From Delphinus delphis (lineage: Eukaryota > Chordata > Mammalia > Artiodactyla > Delphinidae), in the NCBI RefSeq assembly GCF_949987515.2, contig NC_082688.1, forward strand, positions 102,155,893-102,219,892: a stretch of DNA of 64,000 bases, read 5' to 3'. Below the pieces are notes generated by a model. It saw only the letters and a list, made by a program, of their open reading frames with translations. It did not search any database and was not told where the DNA came from. This document shows, piece after piece, positions 1-12,800 of this stretch. How positions within the stretch are numbered: position 1 is the first letter of the stretch; each line of letters starts with the position of its first letter. Made by a program: the position numbers and the translations under genes.

Positions 1-159
1 TCTGAGGGAAGCCCGTTTTCAATGCGGTCCTGGCATTTGGTTCAAAGGAATGATTGGTGTGGGTACCATTTCCATCGGTAAAGCAGGAGGAACAGGTGGT
101 CCTTTTTGCCGTGACAGCTTAGTGGCCCAGCCCTTTTCCTTCCTTAACGAGCTCCTCAG

Positions 160-241
160 ACATGCAGTGTTTCACCGTAAAGCCAGTGATGAGCCTGCCG
201 CCCAGCTACAAAGATAAACCAGTTCCAGAGCAGATCTTAAA
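160..241 (+). CDS. DOCK5: DOCK5 coding exon (window exon 1), DHR-2
   Basis: Acceptor ...GCTCCTCAG before 160; donor GTAAGT from 242. It begins with two bases of a split codon, then reads [20 protein letters not shown] and ends two bases into an Asn codon completed in the next exon. This is part of the DHR-2 domain. The upstream exon is beyond the left edge. Confidence 0.93.
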
Positions 242-3200
242 GTAAGTGGGTTTTTTTGTTTGTTTTTTAAACCATGTGTCTCACACACTTCTTTATATAG
301 AAGTCTATCAAAATTCATTAGAGTTTGGAAGACCTCCTGTTGTCTTCGTCCATTTGGTCTGCCGTAACAGAAGATCACAGACTGGGTGGCTCATAAACAA
401 CAGAAATTTATTTCTCACATTTTTGGAGGCTGAGAAGTCCAAGATCAAGGCACTGGCGGATTCAGTGTCTGGTGAGGGCCTTCTTCCTGGTTCGTAGGTG
501 ATCATCTTCTCACTGTGTCCTCACATGGTGGGAGGGGTGAGGGAGTTCTGTGGGGCCTCTTTTTTAATAAGGGCACTAACCACGTTCATGAGGGCTCCAC
601 CATCATGAGCTAATCACCACCCAAGAAGCCCACCTCCTAAAACCATCACATTGGGCATTAGGATTTCAATATATGAATTTGGGGGGACAAATATTCAGAC
701 CATAACAACTGTCCCTTCCATTTCCAGTATAAGATGAGAGCTTGGTAACTCAAGGGATTTGGAGATTTCTTTTTTTTTAAGCAGAGGGAAGGAAATTGAG
801 AATTTCACTCTTAGGTTTCAGATCCCCTAGTTCTTTTTTCCACTCAGAAGGATTCACTGGCCAGTAGCGACTGACCTCACCTGGCCTTCAATCAGTGAGT
901 TCCCCTATGATTGAATTCCTTCTCCTGAGAAGCTAAAATGCTACTAGGATTGATAGAACTGTTAGAAAACTATGCAAATGAGATCACAAACACGGACATA
1001 AATCCATATGCCTTTCAAAATTGTGAGCTGTGAGATAGATTCATCAATAATAAAACTAAGATGTGCAATAAAATCAAATTCCGGGGACTTCCCTGCCAGT
1101 CCAGTGGTTAAGACTTCATGTTCCCACTGCAGGGGGGCACGGGTTCAATCCCTGGTTGGGGAACTAAGATCCTGCATGCCACGTGGCATGGCCAAGAAAG
1201 TTTTAAAAAAATCAAATTCTGCATCATCTCCAGCCTTCATCGTGGAGACTATGTCAGTTTTGAGGTAGTTTAGTGGATAAGACTCAGTCCATGTAAGATG
1301 TGTCTCAGGTTTTGTTGGAGCAGTGCTTGTTGTAAGAAAGAAATGAAAGCATATGGTTGTGTCTTTCCCAGCTACTACAGAGCCAATGAAGTACAGCAGT
1401 TCAGATATTCTCGGCCGTTCCGGAAAGGAGAAAAGGATCCCGACAATGAGTTTGCTGTGAGTCCACCACGTTCATCCTCTGAAACAAGATGAAATGGACA
1501 TCAAAAATGGAGGCCTTCCATTCAACCAGCATCTACAGCAGAAATGATGGCAGCCCTGGAGATAGAGTTTCCGTGTGCTTATTACCTAGTCAGCAGACTG
1601 TTGTCTCAGTGGAAAACTCTAGACTAGTGATCCAGGAACTGGGCTCCACGCCTGGGCCTGCCACCACCATGACCTTGATTTGAGCATGTCACACCTCTCT
1701 GGACCTCAAATTTCCCATCAAAAAGGGTGATGGAGCCCCAATAGCTACTTCCTTTCTGCTTTAAACACTTAGAATCCTTAAAGTTTGGGAGAAAGTATGG
1801 CCCATTCACTAAGGAGGCATTGAAAATAAAATCTCTAGATAACCAACAAGGACCTACTGTAGAGCACAGGGAACTCTGCTCAATATTCTGTAATAACCTA
1901 AATGGGAAAAGAATTTGGAAAAGAATAGATACATGTATATGTATAACTGAATCACTTTGCTGTACACCTGAAACTAAATCAAGTATGCTCTGATATGAAA
2001 TAATTTTAATTTATTTAAAAAAATTTAAAAAAGAGAGTATCATAAACCTGGGAGTTTTGCTGTTTTGCCTGGGAACTGACCACCATTTCCTACTTTCCTT
2101 CCTTCCACCAGACCATGTGGATTGAAAGGACCACGTATACGACTGCCTATACCTTCCCTGGGATTCTCAAGTGGTTTGAAGTCAAACAGATTTCAACAGT
2201 AAGTCATCTGAAAGTGGAACTCAGAAAACTCTTTCTGTCTCCAAACAGAATGAGAGCCTTTGTTAAATTCCCCCTCCAGTTCTCACTAGCTCCTCTGGCC
2301 CACTTTATTTTCCAAAAGAGAAATAAAAGACATGCTTGTAGAATAGAACTCCTTTGTCAAACTGATGTTACGACACCAACCCTAAAGATTACTCCCGGTG
2401 AATGGCTCTTTTATGACCCAATGGGTGTTGTCTCCTCAAGGATCCTGCCTGTGCCCAAAAACATTTTTGGAATTCCTCCTTTGAGTTTCCTATCAATCAC
2501 ATTCTTCCCTCCAAGAACACTTCCTCTTATTTTCAGCTAGTCACATCACCATTCATCCTAGACTCTTCCATCTTCATCACTCCCCAAAGCTGTTTGTTTT
2601 ACCTCTTTAATAGTTATTAAATCTGTTTTAGTTTTCTTCCCCCAGCCCTCCTGCTGAGGTACCCTGTTTCTAATCCCTCATTCATCTCTGGTTGATGCCA
2701 TTGAAAAAGCCTTCTGATTGGCCTCCCTGCGTTGGCTTCTTAGGTCCATTTTCCTCTCTGCCTCAGAGTGTGAATTCCATAGTGAAAACCTGGCTGTATC
2801 ATTCTCATGCTTAAAACCTTGCTGTGGCTCCCCAGTGCCTAGACTAGAAAGCCCATGCTCCTAGCACATGCGTACAGGGTCTGTGTGACTAAGCCCTTCC
2901 ACTTCATCTTCTATGGAATCTACTGGAACTAAATTGCTCATTCCATGCTATGTCAACCCTCTCTGACATTTTCTCTGCCCAGCATGCCTTCTGACCACTT
3001 CTCAACCTAACTCCCATTGAGATGTAGTTTAGGTACCAGCTTCTCCAGGAAGCCATCTCTGAAACTCTCAAGCTGGGTTAGATGCCCTTTCTCTCTGCGC
3101 TGTCACAACCTTGGCTTATTTCTAAAGAGTTACCTACCATGCTTACATGTCTTGAAACCTCCCCACCCTGAACCTGTGAAAACCGTATGCTCCTTCCAGC

Positions 3201-6200
3201 CATGAATTATATCTTAATCGCTTTTGTAACAATGGTGCATAGCAGAGTACTTGCCTAAAATAAGTAATCAAGAAATACGTCTTGAACAAATCTGAAGTTT
3301 GATGTGTTCCATACCACTAGTGATAAATTATTCTTCTTCAAGTATGAATATGGTTTTGGACAGAGCTTTTGGAATCCATTCTGGAGTAGGAGATCATGCT
3401 GGTTGATCAGGGTAAAATGAAGAAGGACACAATTTTTCTTGAATCTAGTTTGGAAGACATTTCCATAGGAGGAGCTCTCTGAATCTGCATTGCATCTCAT
3501 TTCATTCGCATCCAAAGTCCAGCTTGAATATTCTAATACATCCTATTATTTCTGACTTCCATAAACCGTAGAACGCATACTAAGCAGACTTAATATATGG
3601 TCTGAACGTGTGACTTCCGAGATCACTTACCTTTTCTTACGGAAGGAGCATCAAACCTCTTCCCAGTGAACGTTTTTGGTGTGCAGAGGTGTCTTGGGTC
3701 AGATATATTGCTCCTCTGTTGTCATTGATCTTCTCAAAAATCTGTAAGAAAGATTTGCCCAAGAAAAAAACATCATTACAGCTCCAATTTTATCTTCTCA
3801 AAATTTCCATAGACACTTTGCTCCAAGAAATAATCATTACCGTAGCTCCAGTTTTTAAATCATCCTTGGACTTTCTGAGATTTTAAATTGCTTATTTAGC
3901 AGCTTACCAACACCATTTCAAGTAAATGTGCTATCCTTATTAATAAACATGACCCCGGGACTTGCCTGGCGGTCCAGTGGTTAGGACTCTGCGCTTCCAC
4001 TGCAGGGGGCACAGGTTCTATCCCTGGTCGGGGAACTAAGATCCCGCGTGCCGCTCGGTGCAGCCAAAAAGAAAAAAAAAACGTGACTTTGACAAGGAAA
4101 ACATCGCTCCTCCATAGCTTGGTGGGAATTGTATGCCTTTGGCGGGGAAGACCTAGGCTTTTTCCAGTCTTGGCTGTGGAACTCAGCATCTCTCCTCTGT
4201 CACAGGAAGAAATCAGTCCTCTGGAGAATGCCATTGAAACCATGGAGCTCACCAATGAGAAGATCAGCAACTGTGTCCAGCAGCACGCCTGGGACCGGTC
4301 CCTCTCCGTGCATCCCCTCTCCATGCTGCTCAGTGGCATCGTGGACCCGGCTGTCATGGGGGGCTACTCCAACTATGAGAAGGTGGGCTGCGTCCCGGGA
4401 ACCCCACGGGGCCACCAGGTGTGGCGTGTCTCTCCTGCTTTCTCCAGTGGCAGCTGGTGAATTCGTTTCCTACAACTTCTCTGAGAGATTTTCATTCTCC
4501 CCACTTTGTGAATGGGCAAATGAAATTAATGACAGGCTTCTCCCTGACCTCATACCTGCTAGACACCATCAGCCACCCAGCCAGGGTTAGGCCACTGTCT
4601 GGTAGAGTCACCGAAAGATCCATCTGATAGACCTCTTGTTGGTTCACCAGCTGTGAATTCCCTTCCCACTCCCTCTCTCCCCTGGAAGGTAGAAGGCACA
4701 CAAGTGGACCCCAGACCTGAGGATGCCCTGGAAGGGAAGCAGCATCTGTGGGAAACAGAGCCACGCTCTATTGGGAACCCTGACATGGTGTGCCATTGGT
4801 TGTATGGACAAACGCTGGCCCTGGCTCTGCAATTAAATTAATTCAGCTAAGTGTCGTATCTGTTACTCTGGAAAAACATGAATGGAATGCTCATCCCATG
4901 GGACTCATTGCATAGGGTCTGGAGGTAGCATCACTTAAAGTGGAGGTAATGCATTCAGTAGAATTTGGTTACATATAATCAATAGAAGCAGGATTTTTAA
5001 TTGCTAGGTATGTTTTCAGTGGCTAAATAATTTGGGGGTCCTCCTCTTGAGTATAAATAAACAGGTTACACCCCTGTTGAGAAACATGGAGAGTGAGTGG
5101 GAAGAAAAGGAGATGGATGGGAAAGATGAGAAAGGTTAACTGGGCTGATTCTCTTATTCCCATTTGTACACAATGTCCTGGGAAGAGCAGGGGCTTCAGA
5201 ATCAGTCACTCTTATGACCCAGTTCTGGCTTCCCATTGGCCACTGTGTGCTCTTGGGGGAGATACTTAATCTCTCTGAGCTCCAGTTTTCATATTTGAAA
5301 AAAGTAAGGAAAATACGTAACTGACAGGAGTGACGTGGGGCTTAAGGGAGACCTCCTGTATATGAGGAACATAATATGACCCCTGCCATGTAGTGGTGGC
5401 TTGATCAGGGTCGGTTTTCTTCCTGTCTACTTGGAACAGAATGTGTGATTCGAGTGTTCTTTTTTATTTTTATTTTTTGGCATGAGGGATCTTAGTTCCC
5501 CAACCAGGGATCGAACCCGCGCCCCCTGCCTTGGAAGCACGGAGTCTCAACCAGTGCTCAAACCAGGGATGTCCCAGTTTGAGTGTTGTTGATGAGTGTT
5601 GTCCCAGTTTGAGTGTTGTTGTCACAGTGCTACAGTGATCTTCTTTCTTCTGTCGTCTCTTCAACCTCTCAAGCTTTTTTTTAGTCTTCTTAGTCTCAGC
5701 AGCTGGGAAAGCACCAGAGGAACTCTGGTTTGCCGATGTTAGGTTTCAGTAATAATTTCTAGTGTTATAATGGAATTCAATACTAGGGCCAGAATACAAT
5801 ACTTTTTTAATGCTGTAATGATTTCAGTGTGTGTTTTTTCCTATAAGCTATCTGGTACTAATTTTCATGTGTCTTTCCAAGTATTCATTTTTTTTTTCAG
5901 AATGCTCCTGAACTCTGATTTATATATGCCAGTATCTGTGACTATTATATATATATATATATATTTTTAATTATTATTATTATTTTTTTTTGCGGTACAC
6001 GGGCCTCTCACTGCTGTGGTCTCTCCCGTTGCGGAGCACAGGCTCCGGACGCGCAGGCTCAGCGGCCATGGCTCACGGGCCCAACCGCTCCGCGGCATGT
6101 GGGATCTTCCCGGACCCGGGCACGAACCCGCGTCCCCTGCATCAGCAGGCGGCCTCTCAACCACTGCACCACCAGGGAAGCCCCTATTATATAATTTTAT

Positions 6201-9200
6201 ATGAAGTTTTTTCCAGTGTGACCATCTTCTAATTAAAATTTTAAAAAAAGGGAAGAAAAGGAAGGATATATAAACAAATTTATTTCAGCAACTTTTAAAG
6301 ACTGTTAGTTTTTAATTAATATGTATGACTTTGTACATTTCTAAACATAAGAAAAAGGTAAACTCATTGATCACCTTGAACTATTGCAATCGGGTCGGGA
6401 ATCCATCATTACCTACTTGATACAGGTGACCTATTTTAAGGCAGCTCTTTAATCAGCGCCTGAGTGATCGGAACACAGGAGGTGTGTGCGGTAATTCATC
6501 AGCCCTTTCTGTTCTGAGGCAGGACTCTGCTAGAAAAACTAATTTCAGGGGACTCTGCTCTGATGTTCCCTGACTCATCTGATGCTTTGGGAATTTCAGT
6601 GCATTTTATCAGAGGTCAAAAAATTGTTTTAACTTTCAAATTTAAACTGCGTGTATTTTGAAAGGTAAAGGTGGCTGAAGATTTAAGCAAATCCTATGTT
6701 TTCATTTATATTGACAGTCCCTGTAAATATGAATCTGCCAGCATGAGCTGCTCTGGAAATGTGCTGTCCTGTTTCCTTTGTGTGATGCGTGGATTCCATA
6801 TATTTATATTCTCTGTTGCACTCGTTTTCTAGGGCTGCCATAACAAAGTACCACAAACAGCGTGACTTAAAACAATGGGAATTGATTGTCTCACAGTTCT
6901 GGGGTCCAGTAGTCTGAAATCAAGGTGTCAGCAGCGTTGATTCCCTCTGAGGCCTCTGAGGAAGCGTCTGCTCCCTGCCTCTCTCCTGGCTTCTGTGGGT
7001 TGCTGGCAACCTTTGGTATCCCTTGCCTTGTAGATGACTGTCTTCTCCTTGGCTTTTCACATGATGTTCTCTCTGTGTACATGTGTCTGTCTCCTCATAT
7101 CCCCTTTTTGCAAGGACACCGGTCAGATTGGATTAGGGGTCCATCCTACTCTCATGTGACCTCATCTTAACTAATTACCTCTGCAACAAGTCTGTGTCCA
7201 TCTAAGGTCACATTCTGAGGTCCCAGGGCTTAGGACTTCAACCTATGAATTTGGGGGTGGGGGGGGACACAGTTTAACCCATAACATCTTCCCACAAAGT
7301 TAAGCGTTTGCACATATTCTGTTTTCCACACAAAATGGGCTGATCCCTTTTATAACTGTATCCTGTAGTTTCAGGAACTCTTGGGTTTCATGTGATGGGG
7401 TGGTTTTCCTACTAGTGAAGCAAAAGAGTGAAGGGGAGCTTTGAAGGCTAGTCTTCAAAAGCACTCTCAGAAATGATGGTTATGGTACAGGGAGAAAACA
7501 GAAAACTCCCGTTTTGAACTCTGTTGGAGCTCAAATGTTCACTACAGACTTTAGTTTTTCTTTCCTAATGAATTCTGTCTTTAAAATGGTCTCCTATGGA
7601 ACACCTGTATTTATAGTTTGAGCTTTATGTCCCTATTATAGGACCTTTCCACCAATGTTTATTGATGTTATGGGTGACATGGTCTTGACCTAGCATACTA
7701 AATGCAACCTGCATTTAATATTTTCAAAAGACTTTCACATCTATAGCATTTCTCATGATGTCCTCAAAATAGCCTTTTGGATAGGTGATTAGTAAGAAAC
7801 TACCAATATGAATCTTCAGGAATTGTGGTACAGCCTATAAAATGCTGGGCAGGAAAACTGTCAGCCACATCTTCGGCCTATTAATTTTTTGCTCTTTCCT
7901 TTATAAGATCTAGGCACTTACTCTAATGAATAACCTTTTGATATTGCCATTTGGCCTTTTCTTAGCTCTTTGGGGAAGTTATTTAATGAATGACATTCTG
8001 CTCTGCTGCTGCTGATTTGATTTGATGTGTGTGTGTAGCAGTTGAGAATGTCCTCTTGCTAGGAATTGCATGATTCCAGGAAGACTACAGAATAACTCTT
8101 TCCTTTTTGAATTGTCCACTCCGGTGGTTTAAGGGCTTCCCAGGAAAGGAACGAATGTTTACTTAATCATTCCTGGTTCATCAGACAGAACAGAAGACGT
8201 GTTTCACCCTTCTAGGCTTCCCTCCCCTTCCTCTTAGGGTCAAATACACAGATAGGAATGTGTTCTAATCGATACTCGCCAATGCTTTGCTTTCAGGCTT
8301 TTTTTACAGAAAAGTACTTGCAGGAGCATCCTGAAGACCAGGAGAAGATCGAGCTGCTAAAGCGACTAATAGCGTTGCAGGTATGTCCAGGGCAGGTGTG
8401 GCTGGACAGCTCTCCACGCTCTGTGGGCGGCCACCACACACAACACCAAGATAGTCGCTAGGGCATCCATCTCCAAGCACACGTTTAGGGTTACTTTTTT
8501 TTTTTTTTAACCCTTGGAATCACAACCTATCTATTTATTTGGCGAAGCAACATAGGAAGAACATTCCATTAGACTGCACAGTGTTGAGAGGGGTCTTCTT
8601 AGAGGGGAGATTAAAGTCCCCAAATCGGTTTGCTGGCTTGTGTTTCCAGATGAGAGATGTTGGCCTCAGTTTCTCTCTCTCTCACTACTTATGTGAACAG
8701 TGGGAGGAAACGCAGCCATACAGCTCGGTCCAAGGTGAAACGTATCAGTTACTCCTGCATAGAAAGGCCCCCAGGCTCACGTGGATTTGCCTCGCCTGTC
8801 AGCCCTTCCCCTGGTTACTTGTATCCCCAGTGTGCAGATCCCTCTGCATCTTTGACCCAAGAGCATCCAGTTCCCAAGCTTTCCACTGAGAAGCAGTATT
8901 GTCGTTCGAAACGTGCTGTGTCTACCGGTTTACCTGTCCATCCCCACCTTCCATCTTTCCCCAGCATCCAAATCTGAACTATCCCTCTTCCTAAACAATA
9001 TCCTATTCCTTTCATGCCCTCCTTCCCAGATGCCTCTGCTGACAGAGGGGATCCGCATCCATGGGGAGAAACTGACGGAGCAGCTGAAGCCACTGCACGA
9101 CCGGTTGTCTTCTTGCTTCCGGGAACTCAAGGAGAAAGTGGAAAAGCTCTATGGGGTTATAACACTGGTAGGCTTTGTCTCAACAGCCTATGAGCTTTTT

Positions 9201-9835
9201 CTAGTCTCTTCTACCGTTTATGATATTGATCCGTTTTTCAGATGCCAAATGAGTCAAAGTAGCCTAGGAATGGCATGCAAACCCTGGGGCAGTTCGGAGA
9301 AGGCATGGTCCGCTCTTGATAACCTTCACCTGTTGTGCTGGACAGCGGCTCTTAAACTTGAATGACCGTCAGAACCACCTGGAAGGCTCGTGAAAATAGA
9401 TTGCTGGACCACATCAGTAGGGTTTCTGATTCACTTGGTCTGGGATGGGGCCCAAGAATTTGCATTTCTAACATGCCGCCAGGTAGTGCTGCGGGGCTAA
9501 GCACCACACTGTGAAAACCATACTACTAGACATTGGGGTTTCCTAATCCCAGACACTGGTCATTCCTGTCCTGTCTAGCCCAACTCCTACAGTTTTTCCT
9601 AATCTTTATTTTTTATTTTGGTGAAATGTGCCTACTCATCACACCTTCGAAGGGGACAGAGAATTGTGAATTACATTTGACAATGCATGTAGCTGATGTC
9701 ATGATTTTTTTGGACAGTTGTAACATTTCTCACAGTTTTCTTTTTTTCCTCCCGAGAAGTTGGGTGGAGTGATACATGGGTCAGCCTTTTCTCTCCCACA
9801 GTTGATGGTATGCTTGGTTTCAGCTTCATTTAGCC

Positions 9836-9867
<32 letters not shown>

Positions 9868-12800
9868 GCGGTACGCGGGCCTCTCACTGTTGTGGCCTCT
9901 CCTGTTGCGGAGCACAGGCTCCGGACGCGCAGGCTCAGCGGCCATGGCTCACGGGCCCAGCCGCTCCGCGACATGTGGGATCTTCCTGGACCGGGGCACG
10001 AACCCGTGTCCCCTGCATCGGCAGGCGGACTGTAAACCACTGCGCCACCAGGGAAGCCCTAGCCGCTCTTTTTAACATGAGTTCATCCTTCTCTCTTCAA
10101 ATGTTGTATTCTTGAACCCCAGATTTTCAAAAATCCTCTTTCCTCCAAATCAAGGCTCTGCATTTCGTTTCATGTATTCCTGTCCCCTATTCCCGTACCT
10201 CCATCTCTGCTACATTGTTCTCCCTAGTATCTTTTTGATCATCTCTCCCAGTCACCCAAGTGTTCAGTCATGCCTTCCCACGAATTTACCTCCTAACCTG
10301 TTGCCAGTTAAGAGTTTTCTTTTAGGAACATTTGTCTTTTACACAAGTTCCTAGATGGCAAACACTTGGCTTTCACTCAGTGAGTTTAGTTTTTATTAGA
10401 CCCAGGCCAATATTAACATTTGAATTTGATATGGTGACCTACTGGAGACATTTCTTATGAGAGTATATCCGTATTCCTTTATTTCCTAAGATTCACCAGG
10501 ATAAGCGTCAGGTGTCCAGTTTCAATCTAAAACTTTTCTATTAGGCCAGTATTCCGTTTTCTAAATGGTCGCTAGAAGCTAAGCTGGAGAAGCAGACAGA
10601 GGGGTTTGCTATTTTATTGATGAGTAATGAACATCTTGGTTTCCCTCTCTCAAGAGGCTGGCAGAAAGTTAGGGTGAATTTTTCTCTAATTTTAGAAACA
10701 AGGTAGGCTTAACCGAAGTTGTGTTTATAACTAAGAATGTAAGAGAGGTGGGGGAGGGATGGACAGGGAGGGTGGAGAAGGGATGGATTGGGGGATACGG
10801 ATGGATTGGGAGTTTGGGATTAGCAGATGTAAACTAGTATATATAGGATGGATAAACAACAAGGTCCTACTGTAGAACACAGGGGACTATGTTCAATATC
10901 CTGTGATAAACCATTATGGAAAAGAATATGCAAAGGAAAAAAAATATATATATTTAACTGAATCACTTTGCTGTACAGCAGAAACTAAAACAGCATTGTA
11001 AATTAACTACACTTAAACAAATTTTTAAAAAATGGAGAGTTGCTTAATATACAGAAAATGAACTCACAACCTACACGCTTAAATGTCAGGATGTTGTGAT
11101 ATGCAGTTACAAAATATCTCATATGTCATATTATAATAAACAAAATGATATGTCAATAAAATCTTTCAAACTACAAAGAAAGAATACAAGTATTTGCAAT
11201 ATTTAACAACCGACACAACACAGGCACCAACCCATCAGAATGGGGTGCCAGCCCCCATACAGGTGGGCACTTACCACAACCCACCAGGGGCTGCACCAGT
11301 TCCTAAGGGCTGAATTCCAGGCCAGCTAACCATGAGGGGTCATGTCTCCTTTAGCCGCCCAACTTGACGGAGAGGAAGCAAAGCCGCACAGGGTCTATGG
11401 TGCTCCCCTACATCATGTCGTCCACACTGCGGAGATTGTCCATCACCTCGGTGACGTCCTCTGTGATCTCCAGCTCTTCTAACTCATCTGATAATGCTCC
11501 TTCCAGACCAGGATCTGATGGGTAAGGCTTCCATCTTTAAATGCCGGGAGGGCTGAGGTAACTCCTTCCTAATGTTTGCCTTTGGTCCCCAAAGTGAGAC
11601 TTGGTCAGTGTGGGTGCATCATCTTCGTAAGGGAAATCATTCACAGTACCTGGGTTATTAGTTTTGGGGTCTTTCTCATCATCTTCATTATGAAGAATAT
11701 CATTATTTATGTGATAGTAGCAACAGTTATGAAAAATGGAAAAAATAAATCACGCATAATGCTATCACACCCTATGACCCAGCCAATCGTATCCTATTTT
11801 GTTTGTTTCAGAATAATTTGTAGTTATTGCTTGACTATTTTGTTTCAATTTTTAAAAATAATTTTTAAGTTTATTTTATGAGTAGGCAATGTAATCACAT
11901 ATGAAATTTCAAAGGTACAAAAGGACATATCATGAGAGGCCTCCTGTCAGTCCCCGACTCCCAGCTCATCAGTACCACTCTCCAGAGGCCAGCGATGTTA
12001 GCGTTCAGGTTCATGTCCGTGGTGCCTCTCCAGCAGCTCTTTATCTGTACAGAAGCAGTTCCTAAATATATATCCTTCGTCACACGTTTTTTTATTTATA
12101 AACGGCAGCATATAATACTCTTTGGCTTGCTTTTTAAAAAATTAGTTTATTTATTTATTTTTGGCTGCGTTGGTGAGCGGGAGCTACTCTTCATTGCAGC
12201 GCACGGGCTTCTCGTTGCAGTGGCTTCTCTTGTTGCAGAGCACGGGCTCTGGGCGTGTGGGCTTCAATAGTTGTGGCACGTGGGCTCAGTAGTTGTGGCT
12301 CGCGTGTTCTAGAGCGCAGGCTCAGTAGTTGTGGTGCACAGGCTTAGTTGCTCCACGGCATGTGGGATCTTTCCTGACCAGGGCTCGAACCCGTGTCCCC
12401 TGCATTGGCAGGCGGATTTTTAACCACTGTGCCACCAGGGAAGTCCTGCCTTGCTTTTTTCACTGACTACATCTTGCAAATCATTCCATTTCAAAACTGC
12501 GAGAGCCTCGTCTTTCTTTTGAGTTGCAGACATCTCATGATTTCCCTACCCGTGATACACTCCATCACTGTCTATTGATGGACATTTGGTTGATTTCAGC
12601 CTTTTACTATCACAGTAGTGATAGCAATGAGTAACCTTAAAAATATATTATTTCGTTAATATTCAAGTATATCAATATGAGAAAAAGTCCAAAAGTGAAA
12701 TTGCTCTGTCAAACATATATAGCTGCAGTTTTCAAAATTATTCCTAAACTGACTTTCATAGAGATTATACCCATTTACAGTCCCATCAGCAACACACAAG

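Noticed and set aside
4083..4590. Overlapping 125- and 153-codon open frames across the DOCK5 exon at 4206
   Set aside because: They extend beyond both splice sites; only 4206-4382 matches DOCK5. The rest is intron.
345..7290. Endogenous retrovirus proviruses suggested by LTR-like sequence
   Set aside because: Only two solo MaLR-type LTR fragments (345-712 and 6825-7290) are present, with no internal gag or pol sequence between or beside them.
9699..10040. Repeated Pro/Gly/Ala-rich peptides ([20 protein letters not shown] type) at many places
   Set aside because: All are translations of the long CHR-2-like SINE in either strand, not genes.
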